Origin: Pleodorina starrii
Taxonomy: Eukaryota; Chlorophyta; Chlorophyceae; Chlamydomonadales; Volvocaceae
Direction: 5' to 3'
Length of the DNA: 64,000 bases
NCBI GenBank assembly: GCA_030267565.1
Contig: BRXU01000014.1
Location: 2,144,001 to 2,208,000, forward strand
Under the pieces are notes generated by a model. The model was not told where the DNA came from. It worked only from the letters and a program-made list of their open reading frames with translations, and did no database searches. Below are positions 26,601 through 38,252 of the stretch, piece by piece. Numbering within the stretch: the first letter of the stretch is position 1; each line of letters begins with the position of its first letter. A program made the position numbers and the translations under genes.

Positions 26601-28433
26601 CAGCCCGCTGCCCGCCGTCCCTTTGCCTCCTCAGCTCTTGGCAAACTTTCATTTGCCGTGTGAATCCCTCAACTTCACATCGTAGCGAGAAGAGGTGTCA
26701 GGGGTGTGTGTGTGTGTTTGGCGTCACCAACATGTATTCTTTTCGTGTCGTAGCATACGTAGCCTTGGAAGGCGTTGCTCCGCTAGCGAGCTGCGGTGTT
26801 GGATGGACGGGGCAGACGGGTTGCGGCTGGAGGTGGATGGGGGTGCAGCGGCCGAAGCAAACCGACCCGTGGGTCTCTTCTGTACACTAGGACCTTGGCC
26901 TAATCGCTACCTCACGGCGATTCGGTTTCGGAGCACGCACGCCGGGTTGGGGCTCCCGTCCGGGTGGCGTGCCAGCGTGTATTTTTTTGTTGCGTGTGTA
27001 TCGGGATACTTGTATCGGGCGACATGCCGCCCGGCGCATTTCTGTGTCGTTCGCGGGTGTCTTTTTTTGGTGAGGGACGAGCCACAAACCAGTAGTGCAT
27101 TTCACCGCATCTTTTTGGGACATAGCGACGGAGTATGGATGGATAGGCGACGGCGGGAAATAATACGTAATACGCCCAGCCGCCAGCCCTAGGGTTTGCT
27201 AATCAAAATACCGGTAGGTAAAATATGGTGGGTTGCGGCCATCGACATTGCGCCGATTCTCGTGTTGCTGTCATGAATGCCGCCTGCCTGGTTTTGCGCG
27301 GGCAAATGCGAACGCGCCCAGGCCGGTTGGGATCGATCCGCCGCGGCACTGTAAGGGAGAGGCGGCGCAGCCCCCCCCCCCACCCTGCCAGCCCGCCACC
27401 CTGCCTGCCTGACTTTGCTTGGCCACATCAACGTCACGGGAAGAGGGAGAAGCGCCGCGGGAAGGGAAGGGGGAAAGTCTGGGGGGGTCTTGTGGGCAGG
27501 GTAAGGTCCAGGGTGAGATGAAGGTGAGATGAGGCTTTACCAACAGCGGGGGCGTTGCAGCAATTTGGGTTTTCTGCGTCGTCACTCAGACGGGGCGTTT
27601 GGTGGCTGCAATCGTCGTGCAGTGGCTGGTGTGTATGTCGGGGAACAGGGGGCCTTACACAGGGTAAAGTTGTCCCTCGTGTGGTACTCTTCTGGTAATA
27701 TGGCGAGAGATGTAATATGGCGAAGGAGTAATTAAGGCGGGTGTAACGCCGAGTGTCGGTTTCTGCTCTTTGTACAGCGTCCTGGAAATACAAGCAAGTG
27801 CGTTCTGCAGAGTCCACAGCCTTTCGCAGTCATGCGTCCCCATGCCGAGGAGTAGCTGAGCGAAATTGGTCGCACACATTTCGTGCTCCCTATGCTGACA
27901 GATTGATAGCAGTGCGTCTGTTTCACAGGCGGATGTATTTGCGCAAGCATAATGAGCATCAGGATTCTGCGTGCTGCCCGCACAGTTCCCTTGGCGATGG
28001 AGGAGTGAGGGGAGTCGCGGATGCAGCATTTACTAAGTACATATATATACACATGAAAAATACAGGGGATCTCATTTGTTGTCAGCCTTCAGATAGATGG
28101 GCTGTTGACTTCACGAAAACAGTTAAAACGGTCTGTGCGATTTCTAGCCGTTCGCGGTGTATGTTTCATTCTGAATTTAAAACCTAAAAACATTTTGTTA
28201 CTGATTACTGAATGAATTTTCGTCGCGGGGCGTGGAGGCGAGCAAACACTCGACTCACTCGACGAGTCGGCACCTGTCGGCACCGTCAATGTCGCTTTAC
28301 CCAACGCTGTAGCTTTTATGAATACCATTGATCCGTAAATACCGTAAACCACGTTTCCTGCAATTTCCTGGAATTTCTTTGAGGCAATTGCTGTTAACCA
28401 CCAATTATAATTAACGGGGTGCTTAACGATGTA
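23613..28433. other. 3' flank and gene-poor interval
   Basis: The stretch begins with the 3' untranslated region of the preceding gene; its end was not located. ORFs on both strands, such as 25052-25633 (minus) and 26333-26890 (plus), are overlapping and lack motifs or splice structure, so none is called. Simple repeats include a GATA-like run near 24228-24255, a GGGA run at 25262-25295 and poly-GT near 25007-25025. From about 27500 the sequence becomes AT-richer. Confidence 0.5.
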
Positions 28434-28497
28434 ACCCCTGTGACCCATGGTGCCCAGTGACCAATGCTACCCAGTGATCCATGGTGCCCAGGGTACG
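28434..28497 (+). repeat. 17-bp minisatellite, short copy
   Basis: Three to four degenerate copies of a unit close to CAGTGACCCATGGTGCC lie here. The same unit forms a cleaner array at 31509-31602, and both arrays are followed by an AT-rich segment containing TTTAAA-like sequence and ATATGAAT. Confidence 0.75.
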
Positions 28498-28652
28498 GAC
28501 GGTCCTTGACTGGCAATTTAATGGGCTGGGGGCAGCCAGGCTTGGACGCAGCACGCGGATTAATTTTAAACATATGAATTGTGGGGTGCTGAATTCTTTG
28601 ATAAAATTAGCTGCAATTTTAGTCCTGTGTAGGCCTCGCGGCACCAATTTCT

Positions 28653-28919
28653 TTGAGGGGGGTTATGGGGGTCCGCGCGGCTCGGGAGGTTGTTTTCGGT
28701 TGCGCCCGTACTGCAGGAAGGTGGCACTCCCATTCCAAGACCTGCCCGTGCTGCAAACAGACGACCTTTCAGAACTCTAGCATCAATGGCATTACGCGAC
28801 ATCACCTACTTCGGTGTACAAACGATGTAGAGGTTGTGGAACCGGAATGTTGCTGCCCCCGTGGGGCTCTGACCGCGACATCAACCAACCACATCACCGG
28901 AGTGCTCATCAAGGTTCAG
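28653..28919 (+). CDS. Possible exon with a cysteine/histidine zinc-finger-like motif
   Basis: An open frame ends at a strong donor (CAG followed by GTAAGC at 28920). Its centre reads CPCCK, 12 residues, then GITRHHLLRC, a Cys/His spacing compatible with a small zinc finger. A possible acceptor (ACTGCAG) lies at 28710-28716, inside the frame, so the true exon may start at 28717. A second open stretch ending at a GTAGGT donor near 29275 could be a later exon. No complete gene could be built, and the surroundings look like degraded mobile-element DNA, so this may be a relic. Confidence 0.22.
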
Positions 28920-29228
28920 GTAAGCACCTCCTTTACATCAACCGAAAGAACTGCCCTGTAAGCTGTAACACCCTGCGGCGGCACAGGCCCAACGGCACCG
29001 AAATCCACCGGTGTTACCCCACACCACGCCTCAAGACGCCCCCCAGACAGTCCTGCGTATTGCACCACAACCAGGCCATCGGAGGCCGAGCCAAAAACGT
29101 ACTAACAACGTCACACTAAGCTTCTAATATCCTACTTCTAACTTCTATTTCTCCTACGCCCAGAAGGTGCGAGCGGATGTTGCACCCACAACGCGCAACC
29201 CAAGAAGTCGGCTTGGACGTCATGCACC

Positions 29229-29233
29229 TTACA
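29229..29233 (-). terminator. Candidate TGTAA poly(A) signal for the HicB-like gene
   Basis: TTACA on the plus strand reads TGTAA on the minus strand, the usual algal poly(A) signal, about 260 nt after the stop of the HicB-like ORF. The pentamer is short and could be chance. Confidence 0.35.
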
Positions 29234-29490
29234 CCGAGGCTGTGGGCATGCACCTGACTTGTGTGGAACTTGGTAGGTGCTCGAGCCTGCAAATACCGGT
29301 AGCAACGCACCAAGGCACGATCAAAGCAGACCGTGTAGAACGCACCCCACCCCCACGAAACCCCCACTCCATCCATCACCCGAAAATCCTTCACATGCGC
29401 AACTTGCGGGCAAGGATGTGGGAGTAACGGACACGCATAACGCCGAGGAAACACACAGAACGCCGACGCGCTTCTGCGGGAGTGGTTTGC

Positions 29491-29799
29491 CTACCTATCC
29501 CCTTTGAGCAGGCCGGGGCGGATGAATTCTACACGTTTTGCAACTGGCGACGGGTAGTCTCCTGGGTCGCACTCCCGCAGAAGCGCGTCGGCCTTCGCCT
29601 CGGCAGCCTGTCTGCTCGACGGTGCCGGCAGGTGGCCTCCGTCGCAAGACGACAGACACGCTGTCAGTTGCTCTTGAAGCTCATCGACCGCCTCTTCCTC
29701 GCTGGGCGCAATGACAGTGGCCCCAATGACGTCTGGCGCCCATGCCTCAAACCAGCGTTCACCAAAGCACCAGATGACAGCAAAGTAACCCCGCTCCAT
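29491..29799 (-). CDS. HicB-like small protein
   Basis: A single open exon encodes 102 residues starting at an ATG (29799). The pattern is that of the HicB antitoxin-like fold: an N-terminal beta strand (YFAVIWCFGERWFEAWAPDV), a strand entering a helix (GATVIAPSEEEAVDELQEQL), a short linker, and the characteristic GGHLPAPSS segment comparable to the G-x-P-x-P-S-S stretch of HicB proteins. In bacteria HicB neutralises the HicA mRNA interferase, but many HicB-like proteins stand alone. No HicA-like partner was found nearby. Codon use here is less GC-biased than in the large genes. Gene transfer from a bacterium or cyanobacterium, or origin from a plastid-lineage gene, is inference. The function in this alga is unknown. 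Confidence 0.55.
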   Translation of the reverse strand: MERGYFAVIWCFGERWFEAWAPDVIGATVIAPSEEEAVDELQEQLTACLSSCDGGHLPAPSSRQAAEAKADALLRECDPGDYPSPVAKRVEFIRPGLLKGDR

Positions 29800-30109
29800 G
29801 TCCTATGTTGATATTAACGCAGCTATTGAACGCAGCTGTTTCAAGGTAAACTGCTTCAAATTCGAGCAGCGGCTCCTCGCTGTCAACTCGCCCGACGACC
29901 CTAAAGTGGCCCGAAACTGTGGTTGTTATAGCCAATTTACATGACACGTTACGTTACCTCACGTTTACATGTAAAGTGGCAGGCCCAAACGGATCCAAAT
30001 TTACATGGGCTGTTTTGGGGACGTTATGTCTGTTGGCGCGAGGTCCGTACGCACTATGTTTTGAGGCGGTAACGTCAAAGCGCCCATGTCATACCACTCC
30101 AGCACAATT

Positions 30110-30440
30110 TTAAACCCTTAGGACGAAGCCTGCGAGCGTCGTTGCCCATAATGGAACCCGACGCGCTGAGGTCGGCCTCATCGCGCGAGAGCTCGTTCTC
30201 AGAGTACGCCAAGCCCTCGATGGCGGTCTCATCGCGCTCATTGTTTGCATATTGATTGTACTAAAGTTCTGCGGCGTCGGCGAGCGGCTGCGACCGCGGC
30301 CGGCCCTGCGCGGCGTCGGCATGGCTCTCGGAAGCTCGGCCTGACCGACCACTGTGTCTTGTCGAGAAGCAGCAGGGCCTTGTCAAGATCCATGTTGACT
30401 TTATGCAGAACTAGCCGGCAGAGAAACTCATTCGGGAGTG
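30110..30440 (-). other. Possible small gene or relic, unrecognised
   Basis: On the minus strand, a protein-like segment containing MDLDKALLLLDKTQ (around 30350-30395) is followed, after a possible intron, by an acidic segment with DETAIEGLAYSENELSRDEA (around 30170-30240) that runs to a stop near 30070. The two blocks look more protein-like than their surroundings, but start, splicing and family are all undetermined. A small intron-containing gene or a mobile-element fragment are both possible. Confidence 0.2.
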
Positions 30441-30461
30441 CCGACCGTGGTGAGGGACTGA

Positions 30462-30582
30462 TGCGCTTGTAGGTCGTACTATTTCGGAAAATAGTACGGC
30501 ACGCATGCTCCAGCGCTATTCCCGCGCTCGTACTATTTCGGAAAATAGTACGGCACGCATGCTCCAGCGCTATTCCCGCGCA
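30462..30582 (+). repeat. Dispersed hairpin repeat, duplicated in tandem (54-bp period)
   Basis: A 54-bp unit starting at 30475 is repeated at 30529 almost without change. Each unit opens with a near-perfect hairpin whose 10-nt arms are CGTACTATTT and AAATAGTACG around a CGGA loop. The same hairpin with the same flanks (TGCGCTTGTAGGT before, GGCACGCATGCT after) recurs at 57978-58025, so it is a dispersed element. Confidence 0.85.
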
Positions 30583-30963
30583 ATAAATGTATTCAGATAA
30601 CTGCATGGCCTTGTATCGGTTCGTTATATGTGCCCCAGCGGCTTTGGTCACTTAGGCAGCTATTCATAAATGGACATGACCACGCAATTCTCAGAGCAAT
30701 TACGCGTAGCACGGGATTGCATTTAACAAGCAGAGGACATCAAGGCCGTGCGTGGTATAGCACTCTTCGAGCTATGTTGCAGATTTGAAAGTCAATTCGG
30801 TGATCGTGTTGAGTGATGGCCCCAGCGAATGCTTCCCCGAACGCGATACTCAGCATAGGACGAGCATTACGAGCATTACGCGACGGGGGATGACTTTCTT
30901 ATATGTGATAAAATCTACACAGTTTGTCGAGAAGCAGGTCCATTTTTTGTTGCGAAATCCAAG

Positions 30964-31156
30964 CACAATGTTGCCCAGAATCAGTGCAAAGCGTTTCATC
31001 ATTAAGACAAGTCCTAAACGCAGTGTGACGCTGATATAAGAATATATACCATGAGCTGTACACAATGCAATGTCTATGCGAATGTCGAAACGTTTTGCAC
31101 TGATTCTGGGCACAATTGTGCTTGCGCTTTCACACACTGTGCATGAAAGCGCAAGC
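30964..31156. repeat. Fold-back (inverted repeat) element
   Basis: Arms at 30964-30997 and 31087-31120 are reverse complements over about 34 nt with only a few mismatches; arm 2 contains TTTTGCACTGATTCTGGG. Directly abutting arm 2 is a second perfect 13-nt inverted repeat, 31120-31132 against 31144-31156 (GCTTGCGCTTTCA and its complement) with an 11-nt loop. The nested structure resembles a fold-back transposon remnant or a small hairpin RNA locus. Confidence 0.75.
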
Positions 31157-31508
31157 CTGAACTCGCTGATAACACTGTGGGCGACTCGTCCTGAGGCAAG
31201 ACGAGCACCGGGGGCCCTGACCGGACCGAGACACCTAGAGACACAGTGCAGCGCGCGCCTCGCTCCCTCACTCGCGCCAGCCGGGGGCACCCTCCGCGGC
31301 CCCTTTCTAACCAACCCAGCGGCGCAGACGACTGCGGGCCGCGCTAAGCGAGAGCCACACGAGAGGCGTCACACACCTCACCAAACCCCGCCTGGCCAGC
31401 CCACTCAGGCGCTCTCGAGGCCCGTGAGCTCTACACAAAAGAACGTTTCCAAACGCCCTCTACCCTTCGGGTACAAGGGTTGTTAAACCAACTAGTGAGT
31501 TTTAAACC

Positions 31509-31602
31509 CATAGTGCCCAGTGACCCATTGTGCCCAGTGACCCATGGTACCCAGTGACCCATGGTACCCAGTGACCCATGGTACCCAGTGACCCATGGTG
31601 CC
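31509..31602 (+). repeat. 17-bp minisatellite, main array
   Basis: Five or more tandem copies of CAGTGACCCATGGTACC are present, with terminal copies carrying TGCC in place of TACC. It is the same unit as at 28434-28497. It lies about 620 bp beyond the 3' end of the sulfotransferase coding region. Confidence 0.9.
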
Positions 31603-32224
31603 CTGCAGAATCTTTAAATATATATGAATGGGCAAGGACGATTTGATGTAGTCGTCCACCCACCCATCCTTGCACTCCAGCGTCACACACTTGACGTACT
31701 GTACCGGAACGAATGTCGTCAGGGTGCCGTACGTCACCCTGATCCACTCCACATCCTCTTTCCGTCCTCTTTCCGTACAGACACGGCTACCCTCCAAAGG
31801 CCCCTCCAGGCGGTCCCCTCAGGCCTCACACATCTTGTAATCACCGCCGGGGTTACCGCAATTACTGTCGTACGCCCGGGGGCCCACAGCTCCTTCATGT
31901 ATGCATTCACCGCCGGTGCGGACCACGTCAATCACGAACACATGAGCACATGCACATACACGCGGTCGCAATACGCACATGCCCCCTACCGGTATCTTCC
32001 CCAGCTTCATGCTTACCCCCCTGCACCCGCACCTGGACCCTCACATGCCCTCCGGCGCGCAGGCCCCCCGGCCACCACAGCACAATGCCCCCACCAAGCT
32101 CCACACCAAGCGCACAGCGCACTCTGCGATTATGTACTTGACTGATGCACGTAATCAGGCTATGCATTGCACGCCATTACCGCACCACCACCAGCAGCGC
32201 CGGCCGCCGTGGCCCCGCAGCTCC

Positions 32225-35200
32225 CTAGTAGCCCCACAGCCACCGAGGGTCGTTCCCCAACGCCTTGGACAGCGCCTGGTTGAAGGGCCTGGAGGGCGGA
32301 GGCAGCACCGGGCCGGCAACGGAGGCGTCGCCGCGTCAACGGATGGAAGCTGGAAGCCGGAAGCCCGCGCTTTGTTGCAGTGCGGGGCCGCAGTCGACCA
32401 CATTCGCACAGCGCGCTCGGGGGTAAAAAAGAAGATACCGGGCGCGCTCGGGGGCACGGCCAATGGGCGCGGGCGGGTGAGCACGGCAGCTGGGAGAAGA
32501 GCGATCGACACACGAGCTCCTCCTCAGGTAGCGGCAAATAGGGGACATGGCGGCATGGCACATGGCGGCATGGCACATGGCGGCATGGCACATGGCGAGT
32601 GCGGTGGGGACAGACCGGGGAGAAAGGGCTGCGGTGGCACGGGGGCGGCGAAAACAGAACGGCGCGGCGCGGCATGGGTGGTGCACGCCTCGTTGGCACC
32701 GCCTGCGCCGGCAGCAGCAGCAGCAGCTTAGAGATGCGGCTGCCGCATAGCTTCGGTGCACACACAAACGGTGCAGACACACACGCTGTGTGGTGTGGTG
32801 TGTTCACGCACGCACGCACGCACGCCCGCCCGCCCGCACCTGTAGAAGTTCTTGAGCATCTGGTAGGCCCTCTGCAGCTCCTTGCTCTCCACCTTGGAGT
32901 CATCGTACTTGGCCGACTGGAGGGAGGGGGGAGGGGAGGGGAGGAAGCCGAAGAAAAGAAAGAAAGAAAGCGACCAATCAATCATGCGACCAAGAGGCGG
33001 TACAGCATTTGCATACGCCAGTCCAGCCCGCAAGCACCCGCACCCGCCTACCAACACCAACCCGGGGCGTAAGGGGGATGCCCTGCCCCCACTCTCGGTC
33101 CTCAGGGTGCACCACCTGATGTGCCATGCAATGCAAAACGAGGGTCCTCCGCAGACTCTAGGCCCTTGCGACCGACGGGGTCTAGGCGTGAGGCGCCACC
33201 TCCACCTCAGACTCGAGGCCCTTTGCGACCGACCTCAAACCACATCCAGCCCCATACCCCAGCGGCACTTGCCTGCGTGTTCTTGGCCTCCAGCTCCACC
33301 AGCTGGCCCATCTCATCCTGGGTCAGGTCCCGCAGACCTGCGGGGGCGGAGAGAGAGAGAGAGGAACGGAGAGTGAGGGAGGGAACGGAGAGTGAGCGAG
33401 GGAACGGAGAGTGAGGGAGGGAACGGAGAGAGAGGGAGGGAACGGAGAGTGAGGGAGGGAACGGAGAGTGAGGGAGGGAACGGAGAGTGAGGGAGGGAAC
33501 GGAGAGTGAGGGAGGGAACGGAGAGTGAGGGAGTCGCGGAAGGCAGGGGAAAGAAGCCTCAGGTGCAGCGCTCGGCGTGTATGTCACCGGTGTAAGCCAC
33601 GCGAGGTTGAACAAACCCCTCACCCTCACCCCCACCCCCACCCTCACCGTCATCCTCACCCCCGCCCTCACTCGAGGCCCCGGTTATTGAAGTCCCGAAG
33701 GCTAGTAGTCCTGGCCAGCCAGCCAGCCTTAATTGACCCCACATACACACACCAACCACTCACCCAACCCGCAGGCACCCACTCAAACCCCCATCCGCCC
33801 GCGTCCATCCCAACCCACCCGCCCACGTCCCCGCCCACGCCCACGTCCATGTCAACCCGCCCACCCACCCACCCACCCAGGAACTTGATGGCCGCCACCA
33901 GGTGGTCCACCGGCGCCCCCTTGTAGTCCTCTGTGCGCATGAAGAGGAAGCGGTCGCGAGGCCACACGGACAGCCAGCCGTCCAGGAACTCGGCGTACAT
34001 GCCCTTAACCAGCTGCTGAGGGTGGTAGGCCTGCAGGAGGAGGGGGGGGTGGAGGGGCAGGTGGAGGTGTGTAGAGCACATACCGTATCAGGTGATCAGC
34101 CTTCAGAGGGTGGAGGGAGGGGGAGGGTGTGGAAGGGCGGCACATAGAAGCCAGTCCAGAGTACCTGTAGCGACTGATAGGATGGAATCCACAAATGGAG
34201 AAAAGAAGGGCGGGAAATGGAGATGGGCGGCAAGGGAAAGGGCCCCAGACCGGCATGCAGCACGGCACGGGGCGGGACCGAGGGCCAGGGACCCAGGGAG
34301 GATACTCGCCAGCAGGTCCCTCGGTCTCTCACGTCTCACCCTCCTCATCCTCACGTCTACCGTCTCCCGTCTCGCCCCCGAGCCAGCTGCTGCTGCTGCA
34401 CGCACCTTGAGGCAGTGCAGCCTGGTGTGCTCCCCCAGACAGCTCTCCCACTCGGCAATGTCCTGAGTCACCTTGTCCAGGAACTCCCGGTTGGTGGGCT
34501 TACCGAGAGCCTTGTTGCTGAGGAGGGAGGGGGGCGAGAGGGGAGAAAGACGGCGGCGGCGGCGGTGCGGCGGGTTGCGGATCGCGAGTTGCTGATTGCG
34601 GCTGGTAGCTGAGAGCGGCGGATCGCGGACCGCGGTTGCTTTGCTTTGCTTTGCTGCCCTCTCGCCCCCGTGTGACCCCTGCGGCCCTAAGGCCCTTACC
34701 GGTAGTAGAACCTGGCCGGCCCTCACCCCCCCCCCTCACCCCCCTCACCGGTAGTAGAAGAAGGCGGAGCGGTATCTCGTCACCGGGTCTCGGAACATGA
34801 CGATGTAGCGGGACCAGGGGGTGGCCTCCCACAGGTACTGAGCCAGGGTGGCGTTGATGCGCTTGGCCAGGGTGCGGCCGCTGCGGGTGGGGGGGGGCGG
34901 GGGCGGGGGGTGCGCGGGTGCGCGGGTGCGGGTGCGCGCGTGCGGGAGATGGGTCAAGAGGGACGGGCCGGGGTAAGTAAGGTGCGGATGGTGCGGGAAA
35001 ACAGGAATGGCCGAACAGGCTTGGCTACCCCACCACCGCGCCTGCCTCCACCGCGCGTCGCTGCCGCGCCTGCCCCTCCCTCCCTCCCTCTCCCCCCCCC
35101 CTCCCGCTCTCACCGCAGGTGCGAGTACACGGCCGTGTAGGTGTTGGATGATGCCTCCCCCGTGATGGCCATCCGGTTGGACTGGATGCGCTGCGCCGCC

Positions 35201-36912
35201 TTGTCGAACACACCGATGTAGGCGGGGAAGGAGCCGTCGTAGCGCCCCGGCCGCCGGTTGCGAACGGGGTAGGCGGACTCGTCCCAGAAGTGGGGACCCT
35301 GCCGGGGGGCCGGGGGGCCAGGAGGGCAGGAGGGAGGAGGGAGCGGGCCCGTTGATCAGGGCCCAGGCCCGACTCAGCGACGCGGCCACCGGGCCCTTTT
35401 CCACGCATCAGCCGACCAGCTCCCAGCCGCAGGTCGGAGGCGACAGCTCGCGTCAAACACACACACACACACCGACTCCGCGCTTTGCTGCCCGCCCCCT
35501 CGGCTCCGGCCCGCTCGCCGGCACGTGCCGCGTGGCGCCGTTTGCCCTGCGCCCTGCGCAGATGCAGCTGGGCGGCTGATGATGCAGCAGAGCTCCACGC
35601 GCCGCTCCGCTTCCTCCCAGCTGCCCTCCCAAGCACCCTCCGCCCTGCGCCCCCCCTCTCCCTGCAGCCCTCCCGCCCGGTCCGGACTTTCGCCACGGGC
35701 CGCGGCCCAGCGCTGGCTGGCTGGTGCCGCTGGTGCTGGTGCTGCCGCCGCGCCCTGCTCTCCGCGGATTGGGTCTCCGCCCTCAGTCGTTGGCCCGCAG
35801 AGCGCCGCCGACGGCCCCGGGCCCCCCACTGCCCCGCCCGCATTCCCACGGCAGGCCCTCCCCCCGCAAGGAGGGAGCGGGAGCTTCGCCGTCAGCATGT
35901 CCTTCCATGCTCCCCCCACCCCGGTGGGTGGGCCCGCACCCGCAGGACGAGGCCGGGAGGTCCCCACCGGAAGAATCGCGGAAGTGGGTTTGGTTTGGTT
36001 TGGTTGGGGGCTTTGATTTCACCAGGACCTGGACCCGGACTCGGTGCTCGTCGGCCCTCCTCCGCCTTCTCCGCGCCTCTTCCGGCCCCCGCTTCCCCAC
36101 CCGGCGGTAGCCTGGGACCGGACTGGCGCGAGCGGCGAGCTGGGTGAATTGCACCTAGACCATCGCCGCGGCAACGGCGCCCGCATAGCCGCTCCTCTTG
36201 AGCCGGATGCCTCCGACCCTGATCTGGAGTCACGGATCTGGAGTCACGCATCTGGGCTTATGACACGTAACCATGACACCCTCGCCACCCTGTTCAAAAC
36301 CGAAGCCCGTCGCAGCTGCACCCACCTTCCAAGAGCAGTCAATCATATCGGGGTGCTCCGTGAGACGGTTGTAGAGGTCGGTGGTGCCGCATTTTGAGAC
36401 TCCAAGGATTTGGAAGTACGGCAGGCATTTAAACATGCCATCCTGCATCCTATCGCCGGCCATGGGAGCGAAACCCGACCACACGGGTCGGAGGTGGTGG
36501 TGGTGGTGGGAGGGGGGAGGGGAGGGCAGGGGTGCAGGGGTAAGGCGAACTTCGAATGCGTGCAGCATAACCTGCAGCACTTACCAACAAGGATTTAGGT
36601 ACTCGGTATCATAGCTCGTCGGCAGAGCTGTAAAAGTGTCCTTTGCAGCGCCCTCAATTTCCGCAAAGTTTGGAAGGTGCGTGTGCGCCCTCCAAATGTC
36701 ATTCACGTGGTAGTTTGGAACGTTCACCTGTAAAATCAAGTCGATGTGATGCAAATGGCAGATGCAAGTATTCGCGGGCTTGCAACATACGTTACCTGTG
36801 GCGCGAGGTAGCTGGAGGGGTTGATGCCCAGGTCGCCAGATACGGCTACCAACAGTTGTAAACTTAAAAGCACGCAGATCGCCGCAATAGACACAGAAAC
36901 CCCGCAAGCCAT
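32225..36912 (-). CDS. Carbohydrate sulfotransferase (PAPS-dependent, type II membrane or secretory)
   Basis: Ten exons join with fully consistent phases: 36912-36796, 36727-36585, 36449-36326, 35298-35114, 34880-34749, 34517-34406, 34030-33877, 33337-33273, 32916-32840 and 32288-32225, encoding 390 residues. Residues 5-27 are hydrophobic (signal peptide or anchor), pointing to the Golgi lumen or secretion. The 5'-phosphosulfate-binding loop is PYFQILGVSKCGTTDLY, and the 3'-phosphate-binding segment is MFRDPVTRYRSAFFYY; together they mark the sulfotransferase superfamily, closest in feel to chondroitin/heparan-type carbohydrate sulfotransferases. It transfers sulfate from PAPS to a glycan. 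In volvocine algae, sulfated extracellular-matrix polysaccharides are plausible acceptors (inference). The intron after 33273 uses a GC donor (GCAAGT). The protein ends ...DPRWLWGY. Acceptor sugar and linkage cannot be read from the sequence. Confidence 0.9.
33363..33535 (+). repeat. 18-bp minisatellite in a sulfotransferase intron
   Basis: About nine tandem copies of GGAACGGAGAGTGAGGGA with point variants lie in the intron between exons 33877-34030 and 33273-33337, very close to the acceptor of the downstream exon. Confidence 0.9.
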
Positions 36913-38195
36913 TTCGCTCGCCAAGTCAACCCGTAGACCCTCGGATCGTCTAGCTTGGCGTAACCGCTATTAAAACCGCATTAAGACAAGTGTAAGGAAC
37001 ACATGTAGACAGAGGGCAATGCTCTTGACCAATAGCCCGACCAATCGGGAAGTTGTGGTATGGCCACACGCTTGAGAGCGTATACTACACACAGCGGCGC
37101 AACCTATGTTGTATGAATAGGAGGCAACTTAACCTGAGGTGATCCTTGCCTGTTGCCTCGACAGCGCTGTAACTTATGTCGTGTGTCGTACGGTTGTTAG
37201 TTAGTTTTGCCTCAAATGTGCAGCAACCCTGGCCGCCCTCAAGCTCAGATCTCTGACAAACACCATGCTGGCCCTCCCATGACCCTTAACCTTCGATGCA
37301 TGCGCCCTGGCAGCTGGCACAGACCGAACCACAGGAAGTGAAGTTGGTCCTGCTACCCGGCGCGTACGGCTGCTTACGACCAGGGTCAGTTCTGTGTGTG
37401 TTTGTTACATGGTTGGGGGTGCGTGCCCCTCTCATGAACAAAAAACCCATACGAGCCGAGGGCCCAAGGGCCAGTTCTGACTTACGGCTGTTACGGCCCG
37501 AAGCTCAGCGCAAACTTGAGTTGGTTGCCCGACAGGCTAGTCGCATCAGCCCTCCCAAGGGTACGATATTCTCCGCGCAAGGGCGCGTTCACTCCAACCG
37601 AACTTGCGAAGATGCGAACGCTTTCCAAGGACGCAAACCGCCCTGCGAAAGTCCCAACCGCAGAGCGGCTTTCACGTTGCTGCAGCGCGCGCCCGTCTCA
37701 AGCAACATGCCGTGTCCTGCAGGCAGAGCCGCCAGCCTGCAGCCTGCAGCCGCAGCCGAGGGGCGGCCGGCGCTGTCGGCTGGGCCCCTCGAGGAGGCCA
37801 GATTACCGGTAGGGCGGTAGCGCTACAACTGCCGCCGCCAATGGAAACGCCAGCGCTGCCGTACTGACATTTGGGCCGTCCAGCTCACGTGCATGTATCG
37901 CTGTGTGTGCCTACATGCCCCTCAAAACCAAACCAGCAAGCCGCATGGGCCATCCTCGGGGTCCGCTGCAAACCGCTCCATTCAACCGACGCCCAACCGA
38001 TACCGTTACGTCGTCCGATCGGAAATAAAAGAAAGAAACGTGTCCTCCCGGATGAAACCCCACGTACATACCTGCGCGACCCGCAATGTGTGTTATGTGT
38101 CCCCAACAACTGGGGGGTGGCTGTCAACTGGGGGTGGGTGTTTCCAACGAAACGGCGGGTGGCTGTCAGCCCCTCCCACATGCAAAGGAAAAGCT

Positions 38196-38252
<57 letters not shown>

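Noticed and set aside
30462..30582. Helitron 3' end
   Set aside because: The hairpin fits, but the expected CTRR terminus shortly after it is not conserved between the copies.
31170..31230. Hammerhead-type ribozyme
   Set aside because: A small hairpin (CTCGTC / GACGAG) with CTGA in the loop drew attention, but the full catalytic core cannot be assembled.
28000..31500. HicA partner for the HicB-like gene
   Set aside because: No small frame with the HicA double-stranded-RNA-binding-like pattern and conserved His was found on either strand within several kb.
37296..37820. 174-codon plus-strand gene
   Set aside because: The composition is mixed, overlapping frames are equally open, and no motif, promoter or poly(A) signal supports it.
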